Positions 9,929 to 21,647 are shown, counted from the first letter of the stretch. The stretch: 64,000 nt of DNA from Hysterangium stoloniferum (GCA_015178975.1 WHVD01000153.1:1-64000), one strand, 5' to 3'. Translations and numbers: made by a program. Notes: generated by a model from the sequence alone, not told the origin.

Positions 9929-11334
9929 CTACCTTAAAAACCGTGACATATTGTTTTCCAGAAATCTCTCTTCAATACAAATTGCCATGGTACACTATTG
10001 GCTACATATGAACCTAGACTCTGGTGCAAGGAACAAGGATAAATGGATCCAATGAGTATCTGCAGCCCATGTTATGACTCTTCTTATCCTGAAACAGTCC
10101 TACACCCAATTATCCCCTGATGGCCCAGCATTTGAGGATCTTCCCAAATATACACACCTTTTCCAGACCTATTGAAGCACTCATGGCATATACAGTATAG
10201 CCAGGTACATATGTACCACCATCCCCTGCCATAGATGTTGAGAAAGAAGCCATTGGATTACTTGAACATGAAATGTTTGAGACTTTAAAAGCAGCAGGGC
10301 CTGCCAGCTTTCAACAATGGGGATTGGATGCAGGTAATAATCAGAATAAATGGAGTCCATATCCATTTATTCCCTACTCTTGGAATGAATGTGATATTCC
10401 TGAACCAGAGGAGACTGAATATCAGGTGGTTTACTATCAATTTCAAAATATGATGTAGATTAATGCTCATACTTTCATATAGCATGGGCCAGAATTTAGT
10501 GAAGGCAGTGAACCAGACACTCAAAAGCCCCACATTTTCTCTCTAAATAGACCAAAATCCCAACCAGCTCAGAAGTGCAAAGGAGAGGGAATGTGTGAGG
10601 AAGCTTTGTTTGAGAAGCAGTCTGAAAGAATACGACCCAGGCTGAATTATAAAGAGACTTAGGTATAAATTGTTTTAATGCAAATAAAAAGGTTTTCTGT
10701 ACATATAACAATATCCTGAAACTGTCCTACATCCAATTATCCCCTGATACTCTACCTTTTGAGCATCTCCCTAAACACACACAACTATTTCAAGACCTAC
10801 TAAAGCACTTGTAGCATATACAGTATAGCTAGGTACTACCATTCTCTGCCATAGATGTTGACAAAGAAGCCATTGGATTACTTGAAATGTTTGAAACTTG
10901 AAAAGCAGCAGGATCTGCTGGCTTTCAATGATGGAGATTGGATGTAGGTAATGTTGGAATATGTGGTTCAGAACCCTCAGTACCCACATGTATCCATAGT
11001 AGTCCTTATCCATGGCTTTGGTTCTGTCCACCATGCAGTCAATCTGAGTCTGAGTCTGAGTATGAGTGGTGGTCTATTCGTCCACTAGGGTCACTATTCT
11101 GTGCCCCGATCCCCCTCCCTTCTTTCATTCTAATAGGTAATGATCAGAAGAAATAGAGTCCATATTTTTTGTTTCCTCCTCTTGGAATGAAACCTAAACA
11201 CTAAACACTAAACCCTAATGTGTTTGCTGTACATGATTTTCATTTAAAGAGCATATAGCACAATATAGAGGATTCCACATAAAGTATTTGACATTTTTTA
11301 GAGCCTCTGTCATCCACAAGTGAAGTTCTTTCAG
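9929..11334. repeat. CpG-poor decayed sequence with a direct duplication
   Basis: A segment of about 270 bases at 10086-10355 recurs at about 10722-10950. Shared text includes CCAATTATCCCCTGAT, ACAGTATAG and AAGAAGCCATTGGATTACTTGAA. No unbroken reading frame of note is present. It looks like a decayed mobile element or a duplicated piece of one; I do not recognise the family. Confidence 0.5.
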
Positions 11335-11410
11335 TGTCGCGGCAGTTCCTTCTTCCTAATCAGGAACTCCTGCGACAAAATTACCCAATTAGGAAGGAAC
11401 TGCCGTGACA
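11335..11410. repeat. Small 76-bp inverted repeat (foldback)
   Basis: TGTCGCGGCAGTTCCTTC on the left pairs with GAAGGAACTGCCGTGACA on the right, giving a near-perfect hairpin with a central part of about 36 bases. A TGTCGCGGCAC start recurs at 11609. It is possibly a tiny non-autonomous element. Confidence 0.6.
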
Positions 11411-11899
11411 TATAAGTTTTTCGTGTAAACCTAGAACCACGTCATTTAGAAGTTATATTTTGGACTCAAATAGGTTTATTTGAGAATCATTATTACTCAA
11501 TGAAGGACTAAAATTAAGGATGTGCCAATTAAAGTAGTGCACAAGATATATTTCACCAGGAAATTGTACACTGGATGTAATATTTATCATGTTTTGAAAA
11601 AAGAAACATGTCGCGGCACTAGCGCGGCACTTTCCTATAGCCCGCTTACCCTCATGTTTATAAAAACTTAAACTCTATTGCAAGCTCCTCAGTCGCCTTC
11701 CTGCTACCTTAGTACAGCGACTAAGGTGAGTGCTTCCATAGCATACGTGATGAACTCATGTAGATTAGTTCGGGCATTGTCTGCCCTCGTTTTAGTTTTG
11801 TCATGTCTTCGCAGTATGCACAAGACCTTAGCTACGCTGAATCACAGACACCGTTTGTCTCAGGTATAAAATCAGAGTTTACACTTATTCTAGACTGAG

Positions 11900-13472
11900 G
11901 CACTCAAACAGAGGAACAAAGAACAACCAATCGTCAACCTTCGCCTACTAAGAATCTCTCAAGTCCCACCGAGACAGTATCCAGTGGCGATAATGGCTTA
12001 GAAAGCGAAGACGATAGCCCTTATAGCAAGCATGTTCAATCGTATTCAACCATATGGTCATTATATCTGAAGGAAAGGGGAATAGAGGACAAAGAAGTTG
12101 CCAACTCATTGAAAGTTGGTGTTGACGATGTTCCCTTATTTGTATGGTTGAATATGTTCTCCTTTATTTCATATTCAATTCATAGTTTCACAGGGGGCCT
12201 TGTTTGGGGGGGTTATTACCGCTTTCCTGATCGAAAGTAGGAAGGATTTACAGGTAGGTCCTGTTCAGGAAATCCTTTAGGCGCTCCGAATTTATCTCGC
12301 TCCACTACCTCAGCCTTTTCAACTCTCCGGGTCATTAGTCTCGCTCTGACTCTCTTCAGTGCGCTTTGTGCTCTACTTGGAAGGGGATGGCTGGCGAGTT
12401 ATTTTCCTATATCACTCGGAAGTCGCTCAAGTGATGCATGCCAACATCTCCTTCGTGCTAAGAGAGCACAGCAATGGCGCCTCGAGTCTGTTGTTACTGG
12501 AATCCCGGCGCGCTTTTGCTTCAACTAGCTCTCTTGCTTTTCTCTGTAGGTTTCGTCTTATCCACATGGAATAACAGCGTAGCCTTGGGCCTTCTTATGC
12601 TTGTTTTCACCATATTTGTATTTGCTCTATATATGCTCAGCACCCTATTGCCCTTGTTCTCCCCGGGCAGTCCATTTCAGACACCGATGTCACAATTTTT
12701 TCTAGCCGTCTCTACCAACGCAAAGTATGAGGCGTCCACATCAGACTACTGGGGGTCTTTTTCACCGACAAGGATGTATACATTTAAAATCTCTGATTGG
12801 GTAGATCGCCTTTCTGGGTTCTTGGTCGAAACGCATCGCAAGCCTCAACGGGCCGAACTTGAAGCTGATGTCCTGGCATGGGTGATTGCAATATCCACAT
12901 CGGCGGAGGCAGTTAACGAGGCACTGAGGGCTGTAGCAGGTGCTAAACAATCTGAAAAGTTGCGGATTGCCTTATGTCAACGACCAGTCACGGAGAAATT
13001 ATGCAAAATTCTGGAGAACTGCTTTCACCTCACCGCGAGCGTCGTCACTGTACGTGATGCACCGCTTGCGGAAGTTTGTCTCCTTGCAATGTCACGAGTC
13101 CTATCGCCGCGAACAGACAATCTCGTGGACAAAGAGTACCTTGCGCCCTTCAAAACACTCCTACATGTTGAGAGACCTATACATCGGTTAGACAGTTTAG
13201 ATCCTTGCGTGAAGACGTTGGGATGGGCGGTTCATATTGGTATTTGGATAAACATGGATGATGACGGCCTAGAGGTGCCGACAGGCCCACAGATTCAAGC
13301 GGTGGCCACAATGGGTGCAGCACCATATGAGCGGAGGACATTGATGACGGCGGCTATCGATGGAGCATTGTCACAAAAGAAGGGCTTACGTGCAACCTGC
13401 GAAGAGTTAATTATGGGATATTGGGATCTTAGTAGGGGCTTGTTCGATGGCTTCGGCAAAGAAACTGATTGA
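11900..13472 (+). pseudogene. DUF6535-like multi-pass membrane protein gene, frame-broken
   Basis: DUF6535 proteins are basidiomycete membrane proteins of unknown function. An exon ending at 12141 carries the typical start (IWSLYLKERG...). A 52-bp intron (12142-12193) precedes GALFGGVITAFLIESRKDLQ, the first membrane helix and its DLQ end. From about 12290 the frame gives LALTLFSALCALLGRGW, then QQWRLESVVTGIP. At about 12510 a shift is needed to continue into ALLLQLALLLFSVGF and two further membrane helices. From there the 12474-13472 frame is open through an AELEADVLAW segment characteristic of this family, and ends in TGA TGA at 13470. The frameshift, the double stop and an unclear second intron argue for a pseudogene. 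The start codon is unresolved. A TTATAAAA box lies at about 11658. Confidence 0.6.
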
Positions 13473-13572
13473 TGAGCGGATTGCCGGAGAATGCTCAAAG
13501 AAAGGGATTACATAGCAGGTAAAGTGGGCGTTTACTATTAGTTAAAATATGCATAACTAATGTATTGTCCCG

Positions 13573-16500
13573 ACGGGAAAAGAAAAAGATTGGATTAAAA
13601 AAGCGGTTGAAAAAGCAGGTTTTTCTGTAGAACGATTATTATTGGAGTGTGGTAAGAAAATACCAAGTGGAGTAGGGGTACGATATAATGGGCACGAATA
13701 TTCAGCTAGACTTCCAACTGGCATCGTTGGTGCCATTCCCAGAATTGTTGGGCTGTTGAAGGACTCCGACAATAACGTTCGGGCAATGACAGGATCGGCC
13801 CTGGTGAAGCTTTCAGAGCAAGGTACGATGTGTGATAATGGGATGGAAATCGAGGCGAGGTTTGACCATAGCTGAATGTCAAGTGGCCATTGCGGATGTC
13901 ATTCCTGACATTGTTGCACTGATGAAGGACGCTGACAATTCCGTTCGATTAAGCACAGTATCGGCCCTGGTGAAGTTTTCAGAACAAGGTGCGGTGTGTG
14001 ATAATGGGATAAGAATCTAGTTGACATTTGACAACAGCCAATTTTCGAGCGGCCATTACGGGTGTCATTCCCGACATTGTTGCACAGTTGAATGACTGTG
14101 ACTATGACGTTTATTCAACCACAGTATCGGCCCTGCAGAAGTTTTCAGAGCAATGTGCGATGTGTAGTAATGGGATGGGAATCTAGCTGACATTTGACCT
14201 CAGCCGAATTTCGAGCCTCCATTGCGGGTGTCATTCCTGACATTGTTTTATGGTTGAATGACTCTGACAATTACGTTCGATTAAGCGGAGTATCAATGCT
14301 GGTAAAGTTTTCAAAGAAAGGTGCGGTGTGTGGTAATTGAATGGGAATCTAGCAGACATTTGACCACAGCCGAATTTCGAGCGGCCATTGCGGGTGTCAT
14401 TCACAACATCGTTGCATTATTGAAGGACACGAACGATGACGTTCGATCAAGTACACTATTGGCCCTGGAGAAGTTTTCGGCGCAAGGTGCGGTGTGTATT
14501 AATCGGATAGGAATCCAGCCGATATTTGACGACAGCCGAGTTGCAAGCGACCATTGCGGGTGTTATTCCCAAAATTATTGCACTGTTGAAAGACTCTGAC
14601 AATTATGTTCGTTTAAGCGGAGTACTCACCCTGGGGAAGCTTTCAGAGGAAGGTGTGGTGTGTGGTGTGTGGTAATTGGATGGAAATCCAGTTGACATTT
14701 GATCACAGTCAAATTTCGAGCCGCCATTGCTCCTGCCATTCCTGACATCATCGCACTGTTGACGCACTCTAATAATAACATTCGATTAAGCGGAGTATCA
14801 ACACTGGTGAAGTTTTTAGAGCAAGGTGCGGTGTGGTAATGGGATGGGAATCCAGCTGAGATTTGACCATAGTCGATTTTCGAGCCACCATTGCCTCCGC
14901 CATTCCCGACATTGTTGCACTGTTGAAGGACTCTAACAATAAGGTTCGATTGAGCGGAGTATCGGCCCTGGTGAAGTTGTCGGAGCAAGGTGCGGTGTGT
15001 GAGAATGGGATGGGAATCTAGCTGACATTTGACCGCAGCCGAAGTTCGAGCGGCCATTGCGGGTGTCATTCACGACATTGCTGCACTTTTGAAGGATTCT
15101 GACAATTCCGTTCGATCAAGCACAGTATCAGCCCAGGTGAACCTTTCAGAGCACGGTGCGGTATCTGAGAATGAGATGAGAATGCAGCTGACATTTGCCC
15201 AAAGCAAAATTTCGAGCGGCCATTGCGAATGTCATTCCCGAAATTGTTGCACTGTTGAAAGACTCTGACAATTACTTTCGATTAAGCGGAATATCGACCC
15301 TGGTGAAGCTTTCAGAGTAAGGTGCGGTGTGCGATAATGGGATGGGAATCTAGCTGACATCTGACCACAGTCGAATTTCGGGCGGCCATTGCGGGTGTCA
15401 TTCCCGACATTGTTGCACTGTTGAAGGACTGTCACAATTACGTTCGATTAAGTGGAGTATGCACCCTGGTGAAGTTTTCAGAGCCAGGTGCGGTGTTTGG
15501 TGATGGGATTGGAATCCAGCTGACACTTGACCACAGTGGAATTTCGAGCGGCCATTGCGGGTGTCACTCACGACATTGTTGCGCTTTTAAAGGACTCTGA
15601 CAATTCCGTTCGATCAAGCACAGTGTTGGCCCTGGTGAACCTTTCAGAGCACGGTGCGGTGTGTGATAATGGGATGGGAATCTAGCTGACATTTGGGGCC
15701 CTGTCGAACTTTCCAGAGCAAGGTGCGGTGTGTGGTAATAGAATGGGAAGCCAGCTGACATGTGACCACAGCCGAATTTCAAGCGGCCATTGCGAATGTC
15801 ATTCCCGAAATCGTTGCACTGTTGAAAGACTCTGACAATTACTTTCGATTAAGCGGAATATCGACCCTGGTGAAGTTTTCAGAGCAAGGTGCGGTATGTG
15901 GCAATTGGGATGGGAATCCAGCTGACATTTGACCACAGCCGAATTTCGGGCGGCCATTGCGGATGTCATTCCTGACATTGTTGCACTGTTGAAGTACTCT
16001 GACAATGACATCCGATCAAGCACAGTATCCGCCCTGGTGAAATTTTCATGGCAAGGTGCGGTACGGGATAATGGGATGGGAATCCAGCTGACATTTCACC
16101 ACAGCCGAATTTCGAGCGACCATTGCGGGTGTCATTCCCGACATTGTTTCACTATTGAAGGACTCTCACTATGACGTTCGATCAAGCACAGTATCCGCGC
16201 TGGAGAACCTTTCAAAACAAGGTGCGGTGTGTGGTAATGATGGGAATCAAGCTGACATTTCACCACAGCCGACTTTCGAGCGACCATTGCGGGTATCATT
16301 CCCGACATTGTTGCACTGTTGAAGCACTCTCACCATGACGTTCGATCAAGCACTGTATCCGCCGTGGCAAAGTTTTCAGAGCAAGGTGTGGTGTGGGGTA
16401 ATGTAATGGCAATCCAGCTGACATTTGACCACAGTCGATTTTCGAGCCGCGATTGTGTTTGTCATTCCCGACATTGTTGCACTTTTGGAAGACACATATT

Positions 16501-16899
16501 TACAAAGTCACACACAAGTTCTCGATCTGCTCGTTCAGCTAGCAGCCCATGGTGTGTGCCTTGACACGCAAGTCAACACCTTCCCCTCACCAATGTTTTC
16601 AAAGATTGCCTTCGTGGAGCTATTATTGGGTGTAACTTAGAACATCACTGTATATCCCTGGTTGAGGTCACTAATGACGAAGCTGTTTTAACTGGTGGAA
16701 ATTTGTTTGTAGCTTTTTCTCAATATGGTAAGCTTAAATTCTTTCCACCATTGACTCCTTTTACCGTCTTGCAGGTTACTTTACCAATATTAAGCTGCGG
16801 ATGGTCCTCTGTGCATTTCGCCACTTCTATATACCTGGATCACCTCTGCAACATTGTGGTACGTTGGTTGAGATCCTCTTGAAATCTAGTAAGAGTTGA
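13573..16899 (+). CDS. Tandem HEAT/ARM-repeat gene with one exon per repeat
   Basis: This is a spliced gene whose product is a helical-repeat protein, presumably a binding scaffold; its partner is unknown. The first exon with clear coding runs to 13822. It is followed by 16 exons of exactly 117 bp (39 codons, phase 1), starting at 13872, 14038, 14204, 14370, 14536, 14709, 14873, 15039, 15205, 15371, 15537, 15772, 15939, 16105, 16269 and 16435. The introns between them are 47-56 bp, plus one of 118 bp. Each unit reads close to AEFRAAIAGVIPDIVALLKD, then SDNYVRLSTVSALVKFSEQ. A tail follows from exons 16605-16727 and 16775-16899 (TGA). All junctions are phase-consistent. One unit (15205-15321) ends in an in-frame TAA (15318-15320) where the others have CAA. 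The 5' end is unresolved; it may continue from the DUF6535 gene upstream. Confidence 0.72.
13872..16551 (+). repeat. 166-bp tandem exon+intron array (16 units)
   Basis: Units of about 166 bp consist of a 117-bp exon plus a 49-bp intron. The introns start GTGCGGTGTGTG, contain the branch-like CTGAC and end in CACAG. Because 166 is not a multiple of three, an unspliced read changes frame each unit. This is why only short ORFs appear. Units starting at 15039/15205 and at 15537/15772 resemble each other more than their neighbours. One unit between 15654 and 15771 has lost most of its exon. Confidence 0.88.
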
Positions 16900-18611
16900 G
16901 ATCCTCTACTTGTGCTGAATGCTAATCTTGGTAGCTTGTGTAAGCCATACCTTTCTTGAAGTTTCTCAGATTTTATCCTTTATAATACATTTCATGGAGG
17001 ATGTTTCTTCTGGGTGCATTTGGTCTTTGATCTTGCAAATGGATAGACATGGACTATTAACAACATTGTAGTCTTGCAGTATTGTTATAAGTGCTAAATG
17101 GTGAAAACTCCACCCATTGTTACACATGGCTCACATCTGATCCCTATGTATTTGATACATCATGCCATTTGGTGTTACCTTACATATTTCTTGTGTTCCT
17201 TCCAAGTTTTTGGAAATCCTGTTAAAGTCTAGATGTCTAAAAGGCTAAAGAGGATGGTATACTGGGGTTGTTAAGATCTAATGTCTAAAGGCAAAAAGGG
17301 GAATCATATTGGAGGGCTGATGGGTATTTCATACTCAACTGGGAGGTGTTAGGCTTCCCATCATTTTGGATCCCTGCTGTTAGGATCCTCACCTTTTTAG
17401 GCCCCCACAACTTGGTCTTACATTGATAACCTTTCCAGGACCCCAACATCAGTGCCTTGGACTATGGAGTCACTGCCTCAGGACCCTGACACTTGGTTTA
17501 TGTTGACATCCCTGTCTTTCAGCCCCTGCAACTTGTTCTTACCCTTGTAACTCTCCAGCACCCCAACATCAGAGCCCCTGGGACATAGCACCACCTCCTT
17601 GGCACCCTGAAACCTGTTTTGTTGTAGATTACCCCTTTAGGGATTCTGTTCCATCTCTGTTCCAATGCTCTCCCTTCATTTGTTCTACATGTAAATGTTA
17701 TTTGCCACCTCACACCTTTTAGGCTGCTTTTGTGACATCACATTTAGTTCTAGCTTGTTCCTTGTTCTTTGTTCTTTCCGATACTTCTTTCAACCTGTCA
17801 TGGCTCTCACTTCTCCAATCAGCCCTCTGATCATTTGTCCCACTGTAGTATAAAGCTCTTTCTGTTAAGATCTAAGCTGAAAAAGAGAAGGAAGGCCCTA
17901 ATTTGGAGGTCTGATGATTGGAAATGAACTAATCAGGGGGCCAATGGTAGGAACCATACTAGTCAGGAGGTCCAACTCTGTAAATGTAGTGGAGCTTGAC
18001 TTCAACTTATGTATGTACCAGGGGGCTGAAATACTAAGAGCTGTATGGTAAGAGTTCACAGCTTGCTGAGAAGTCTTTGGGAGTATGGAGAAAGGGAAAA
18101 TGAGACTGGGAACTAGTAGAGGGTAATCTAAGTTGATTTTTGAACTGAAGTATATATGAAGAAGATTTATACTATAATGAGATGGATGACCAGAGGGCTA
18201 ATCAGGGAAGCAAAGGGTGAAGTGAATATGAGAAGAAGATGATGAGGTGGGGAGAGTAATATACTAAACATTATTAAAAGGGGTCTGAGGTAGCAAGTGA
18301 GGCATGTAAAATGGGAATGGTAATGGGGATTCCATTCACTTCCCCATCTCCATTCCATATATATATTCCATTTGCCACCTCACACCTTTTTAGTATACTT
18401 TGCTATGTTGTATTTAGTCTTGTTTCTGTCCCCATTTCCTTCCCCCACTTCCTTTTGACCTGTCATCACTCTGGCTTCTCTGATCAGCCCTCCAATCATC
18501 CATCTCCCTGTAGTATAAAGTTCTTTCATGTATGCTACAGTTTCCTCAGTTCAAAAATCAACTTAGACCACCCCCTTCTAGTTCTCAGTCCTATTACTCC
18601 TATTCTAATAC
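16900..18611. repeat. Fragments of an LTR family in both orientations
   Basis: A plus-strand piece begins TGTTAGGATCC at 17379. An inverted piece starts at about 17863 (TGTTAAGATCTAAGC...) and a further plus-strand piece ends just before 18612. The same family recurs at 24417-24849 and 25121-25440. CG dinucleotides are nearly absent, and no gene is seen. Confidence 0.6.
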
Positions 18612-18947
18612 TGTTATGACCGGAATTCCTGCCAGACTCCGGGCACTAACTTATACGCACCCACACCCTATACGCACCAATTGTCAGTTTACCAGAATTC
18701 CCGCCAGACTCCATACATCAGACTTGTCCATGTTTGACTTTGTTATGTCATGTATCAGTCACCAGAATACCTACTGGACTCCGTCCCTGTCTATGTCCGA
18801 CCTCGTCCCACACATCAGTCACCAGACCCCACTCGGAAAACCCGTCATCCCTCTAACTGAGCCCATTCCCATTTTGGTCAAATGACCTGTCATGGATTTG
18901 GACTCCGCTTCCACTCCATTTCCTGTTATGGTTTATTATTTGTCATT
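18612..18947 (+). repeat. Truncated gypsy-family LTR (5' part)
   Basis: It starts TGTTATGACCGG and follows the LTR of gypsy copy 1 for about 336 bases. It breaks off just after the GTTATGGTTTAT segment, before the TATA and self-priming region. Confidence 0.8.
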
Positions 18948-19640
18948 GTGAAGAGTGGTGGAAGTTCTAACCGTTCTATATACAAAGAATATCGACTGTT
19001 TAGGTATGACACAAAGATGTATTGACTATCTAAGTCTAATACAGACCGAACACATATTGACTGTTTAGTTCAATACGGTCGAGTGAAATAGCTCTCTAAA
19101 GTAGAATAGAGAGCTGAAATGAATAGGAAGAATCGACTGTAAAGTGTGATTCTGAATGACTGCTTGAGCACAGAAGTGAATAATGAGAGAGTCAAATAAC
19201 AGAGTAGCATGGATGTAGTCCACACGGATTGAGATAAAGATGGAGTTTCGACTAGTGTAGTTCGAAACTCTGATTGTGTGGATAGTTAAAGCCCATCTGT
19301 GACAGTCAAGACGATACCCCAATCACAACTTACAGGACACTAACTGGTGTCTGGGTAAGTTGTGGTTGCGGGGTAAAAAGTGTCTGAGTTCTAACTACAG
19401 GCACTAGAATACATAAGTCTGGCGTGTATGCGCCCACAAGAGTTGATGTACCACATACATAGGTCGTCGAACTAATTATAAGTGTATAATAAAATAGAGA
19501 GAAAGTAGAAATAATAATGGAAATATAGTATGAGCTCATCCAGACTATATTTCCTGAGTATATTTCACCATACCTCTCACACCTGGAGCTTTTGGCACCA
19601 TAGATATGTATATACTTTCTTTCTTGTTTGGAGATAAAAA
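18948..19640. other. CpG-normal insert of unknown kind
   Basis: Unlike its surroundings this stretch retains CG sites. It has no long ORF. It contains an inverted repeat, AATCACAACTTACA (19321-19334) against GTAAGTTGTGGTT (19353-19365), and several short palindromes. It could be a piece of a younger retroelement, but I do not recognise it. Confidence 0.35.
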
Positions 19641-20430
19641 TGAATCCCATTGTGCCTTTCTTTGAATGGCATTGAAAATATCTTGACCACTCAACTTGAT
19701 GGCAAAAGGGAGTTTTTCAATATCAGCTGTAATCTGCTTTTAAAATAGAACAAAGTGAATGAGCAAGAAAAAAAAATACCTCAGACAACTGTTCACTTGT
19801 CATATGTAGTATTGCCTTGATGGAGTTCTCATCAAACTCTTCATCTACTCTTGCATCTAGCCACCTATGAACCACATCTGGATTTTATGATTCCTTCATG
19901 TGTTGAATCATTGAAGGATCTTGATTAAAATTGTAAAAATAAAGAGATGCTAAGCAAAATACTAGTAAAGACTCTAAAAGACACACCATGTCCATTGTGT
20001 TTCCAGTGATGCTCAACAACTACCTTCTCACAGCCAACAACCTGGTAAATATCAATCTTTGCATTACAACCTACTTTGATGCTTTTGGAAGTTTTCCTTC
20101 TCTTTAATGAACTAAGGTTGGATCTTTTTGATTGCGTGGCTGGCCAGCATGGTCACATTTGTAATGAATCTTCCATTCATATATGTGTTTTCGGTTGCTC
20201 TCTAAGGAAGTAAGCTATCTCAGATATATACTTTCAGAATAAATAAAAAATACATACTTGTCACTGGGAGCTCAGACTTGTACCACCAATTAACATAAAT
20301 AGCTTTCTCTGAGTCTAACCAATATTTCCAATTATCATCTTCAAATTCTAACACACAAGGATGAATGGGATATTCCTGAGGGGTGAGAATATGCTCTATA
20401 TTGAGCTTTAATAAAGGATCAATCATGTAA
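19640..20430 (-). pseudogene. Decayed FAR1-like DNA-binding / MULE transposase fragment
   Basis: Minus-strand reading recovers broken segments. They are DDNWKYWLDSEKAIYVNWWY (20220-20426), then a zinc-chelating stretch with YKCDH, LPKASKVGCNAKI, HHWKHNGH, and then VVHRWLDARVDEEFDE. A Cys-Cys-His-His arrangement with SVGCNAKI and HNGH resembles the FAR1/WRKY-GCM DNA-binding domain of Mutator-like transposases. Stops and missing CG sites indicate long decay. The assignment rests on these motifs only. Confidence 0.35.
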
Positions 20431-20479
20431 CATGAGAAGTAGCATATTAGCTGACAACTGTGAGAGGTGTGGGAAGTGG

Positions 20480-21647
20480 TGTTAAGGGTGCATACATGGA
20501 GGGTTTCCAGAGAAACCTGTGGGAAATCCAGTAGGACTTGGCTTCAGCTTATAGGCTGTGCCCTCGTGAGATCGTGTTGTCCAATTTCAAATGGGCGGAC
20601 AGGAATCCCAGGGAGTCCGGGCGGGGTTTGTGGGTTGAAAGGTCATGGGTTGAGAGGTCATGGGTTGAGAGGTCATGGGTTGAGAGGTCATGGGTTGAGA
20701 GGTCATGGGTTGAGAGGTCATGGGTTGAGAGGTCATGGGTTGAGAGGTCATGGGTTGAGAGGTCATGGGTTGAGAGGTCATGGGTTGAGAGGTCATGGGT
20801 TGAGAGGTCATGGGTTGAGAGGTCATGGGTTGAGAGGTCATGGGTTGAGAGGTCATGGGTTGAGAGGTCATGGGTTGAGAGGTCATGGGTTGAGAGGTCA
20901 TGGGTTGAGAGGTCATGGGTTGAGAGGTCATGGGTTGAGAGGTCATGGGTTGAGAGGTCATGGGTTGAGAGGTCATGGGTTGAGAGGTCATGGGTCAAGA
21001 GGTCAGGGATTCGAGATAGATAAGTTGGAAATTGAGTGATAGATGCATCAGAGCCTGTGGGCTCTGACTAGTGAGAGCAGTGTAATTCAAAGAGGAGTTT
21101 AGAGTGGAAAATATACTAAGATTACTGGGGAGAATCTAAGCTGATTTTCTGACTGGATTGTATGTACAACATCTGCCAGACTATATAGACTGTGGAATGA
21201 ATAATATACTAAATCCAGTAATAATGAAAACAAAACTAACAAACATAAAATGAGATAAGTAAACACCAAACTTGGTGTTAGGAATGGGACGGAATGGAAG
21301 TGGAGTCTGAATCGTGACAGGTCATAAAACCATAACAGGAACAGAGTGGAAGTGGAGTCTGAATCGTGACAGGTCATTTGACTATAATGGGAATGGGGCT
21401 CAGTTAGAGGGATAATGGGTTTTCCGAGTGGGATCTGGTGACTGATGCGTGGGACAGAGTCGGACATAGACAGGGACAGAGTCTGGCGGGTATTCCATGA
21501 CTGATACATGAAGTAACAAAGTCGAATGTGGACAAGTCTGACATATGGAGTCTGGTGGGTATTCCGGTGAACTGACAATTGGTGCGTATAGGGCACGGGT
21601 GCATATAAGTTAGTGCCTGGAGTCTGGCAGGAATTCTGGTCATAACA
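20480..21647 (-). repeat. Gypsy-family LTR expanded by a minisatellite (1168 bp)
   Basis: On the minus strand it starts TGTTATGACCAG at 21647 and ends CCCTTAACA at 20480. Its middle and ends match the 4675-5513 LTR. It is longer because of the 15-bp repeat at 20631-21005. No convincing target duplication is seen (AGTGG against AGCAG). Confidence 0.85.
20631..21005. repeat. 15-bp minisatellite, about 24 copies, inside an LTR
   Basis: The unit GGTCATGGGTTGAGA is repeated almost perfectly. The related LTR of gypsy copy 1 has only a few diverged versions of the same unit (near 4810-4890), so the array grew after insertion. Because 15 is a multiple of 3 and the unit has no stop in several frames, long spurious ORFs appear on both strands. 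Confidence 0.97.

Noticed and set aside
11189-11221. Telomere-like CTAAACACTAAACCCTAA
   Set aside because: Only one exact CCCTAA unit is present; too short and irregular to be a telomeric tract.
20467-21039. Long open frames on both strands (up to 190 codons)
   Set aside because: They are produced by the 15-bp tandem repeat, which has no stop in several frames; the peptides are simple repeats.
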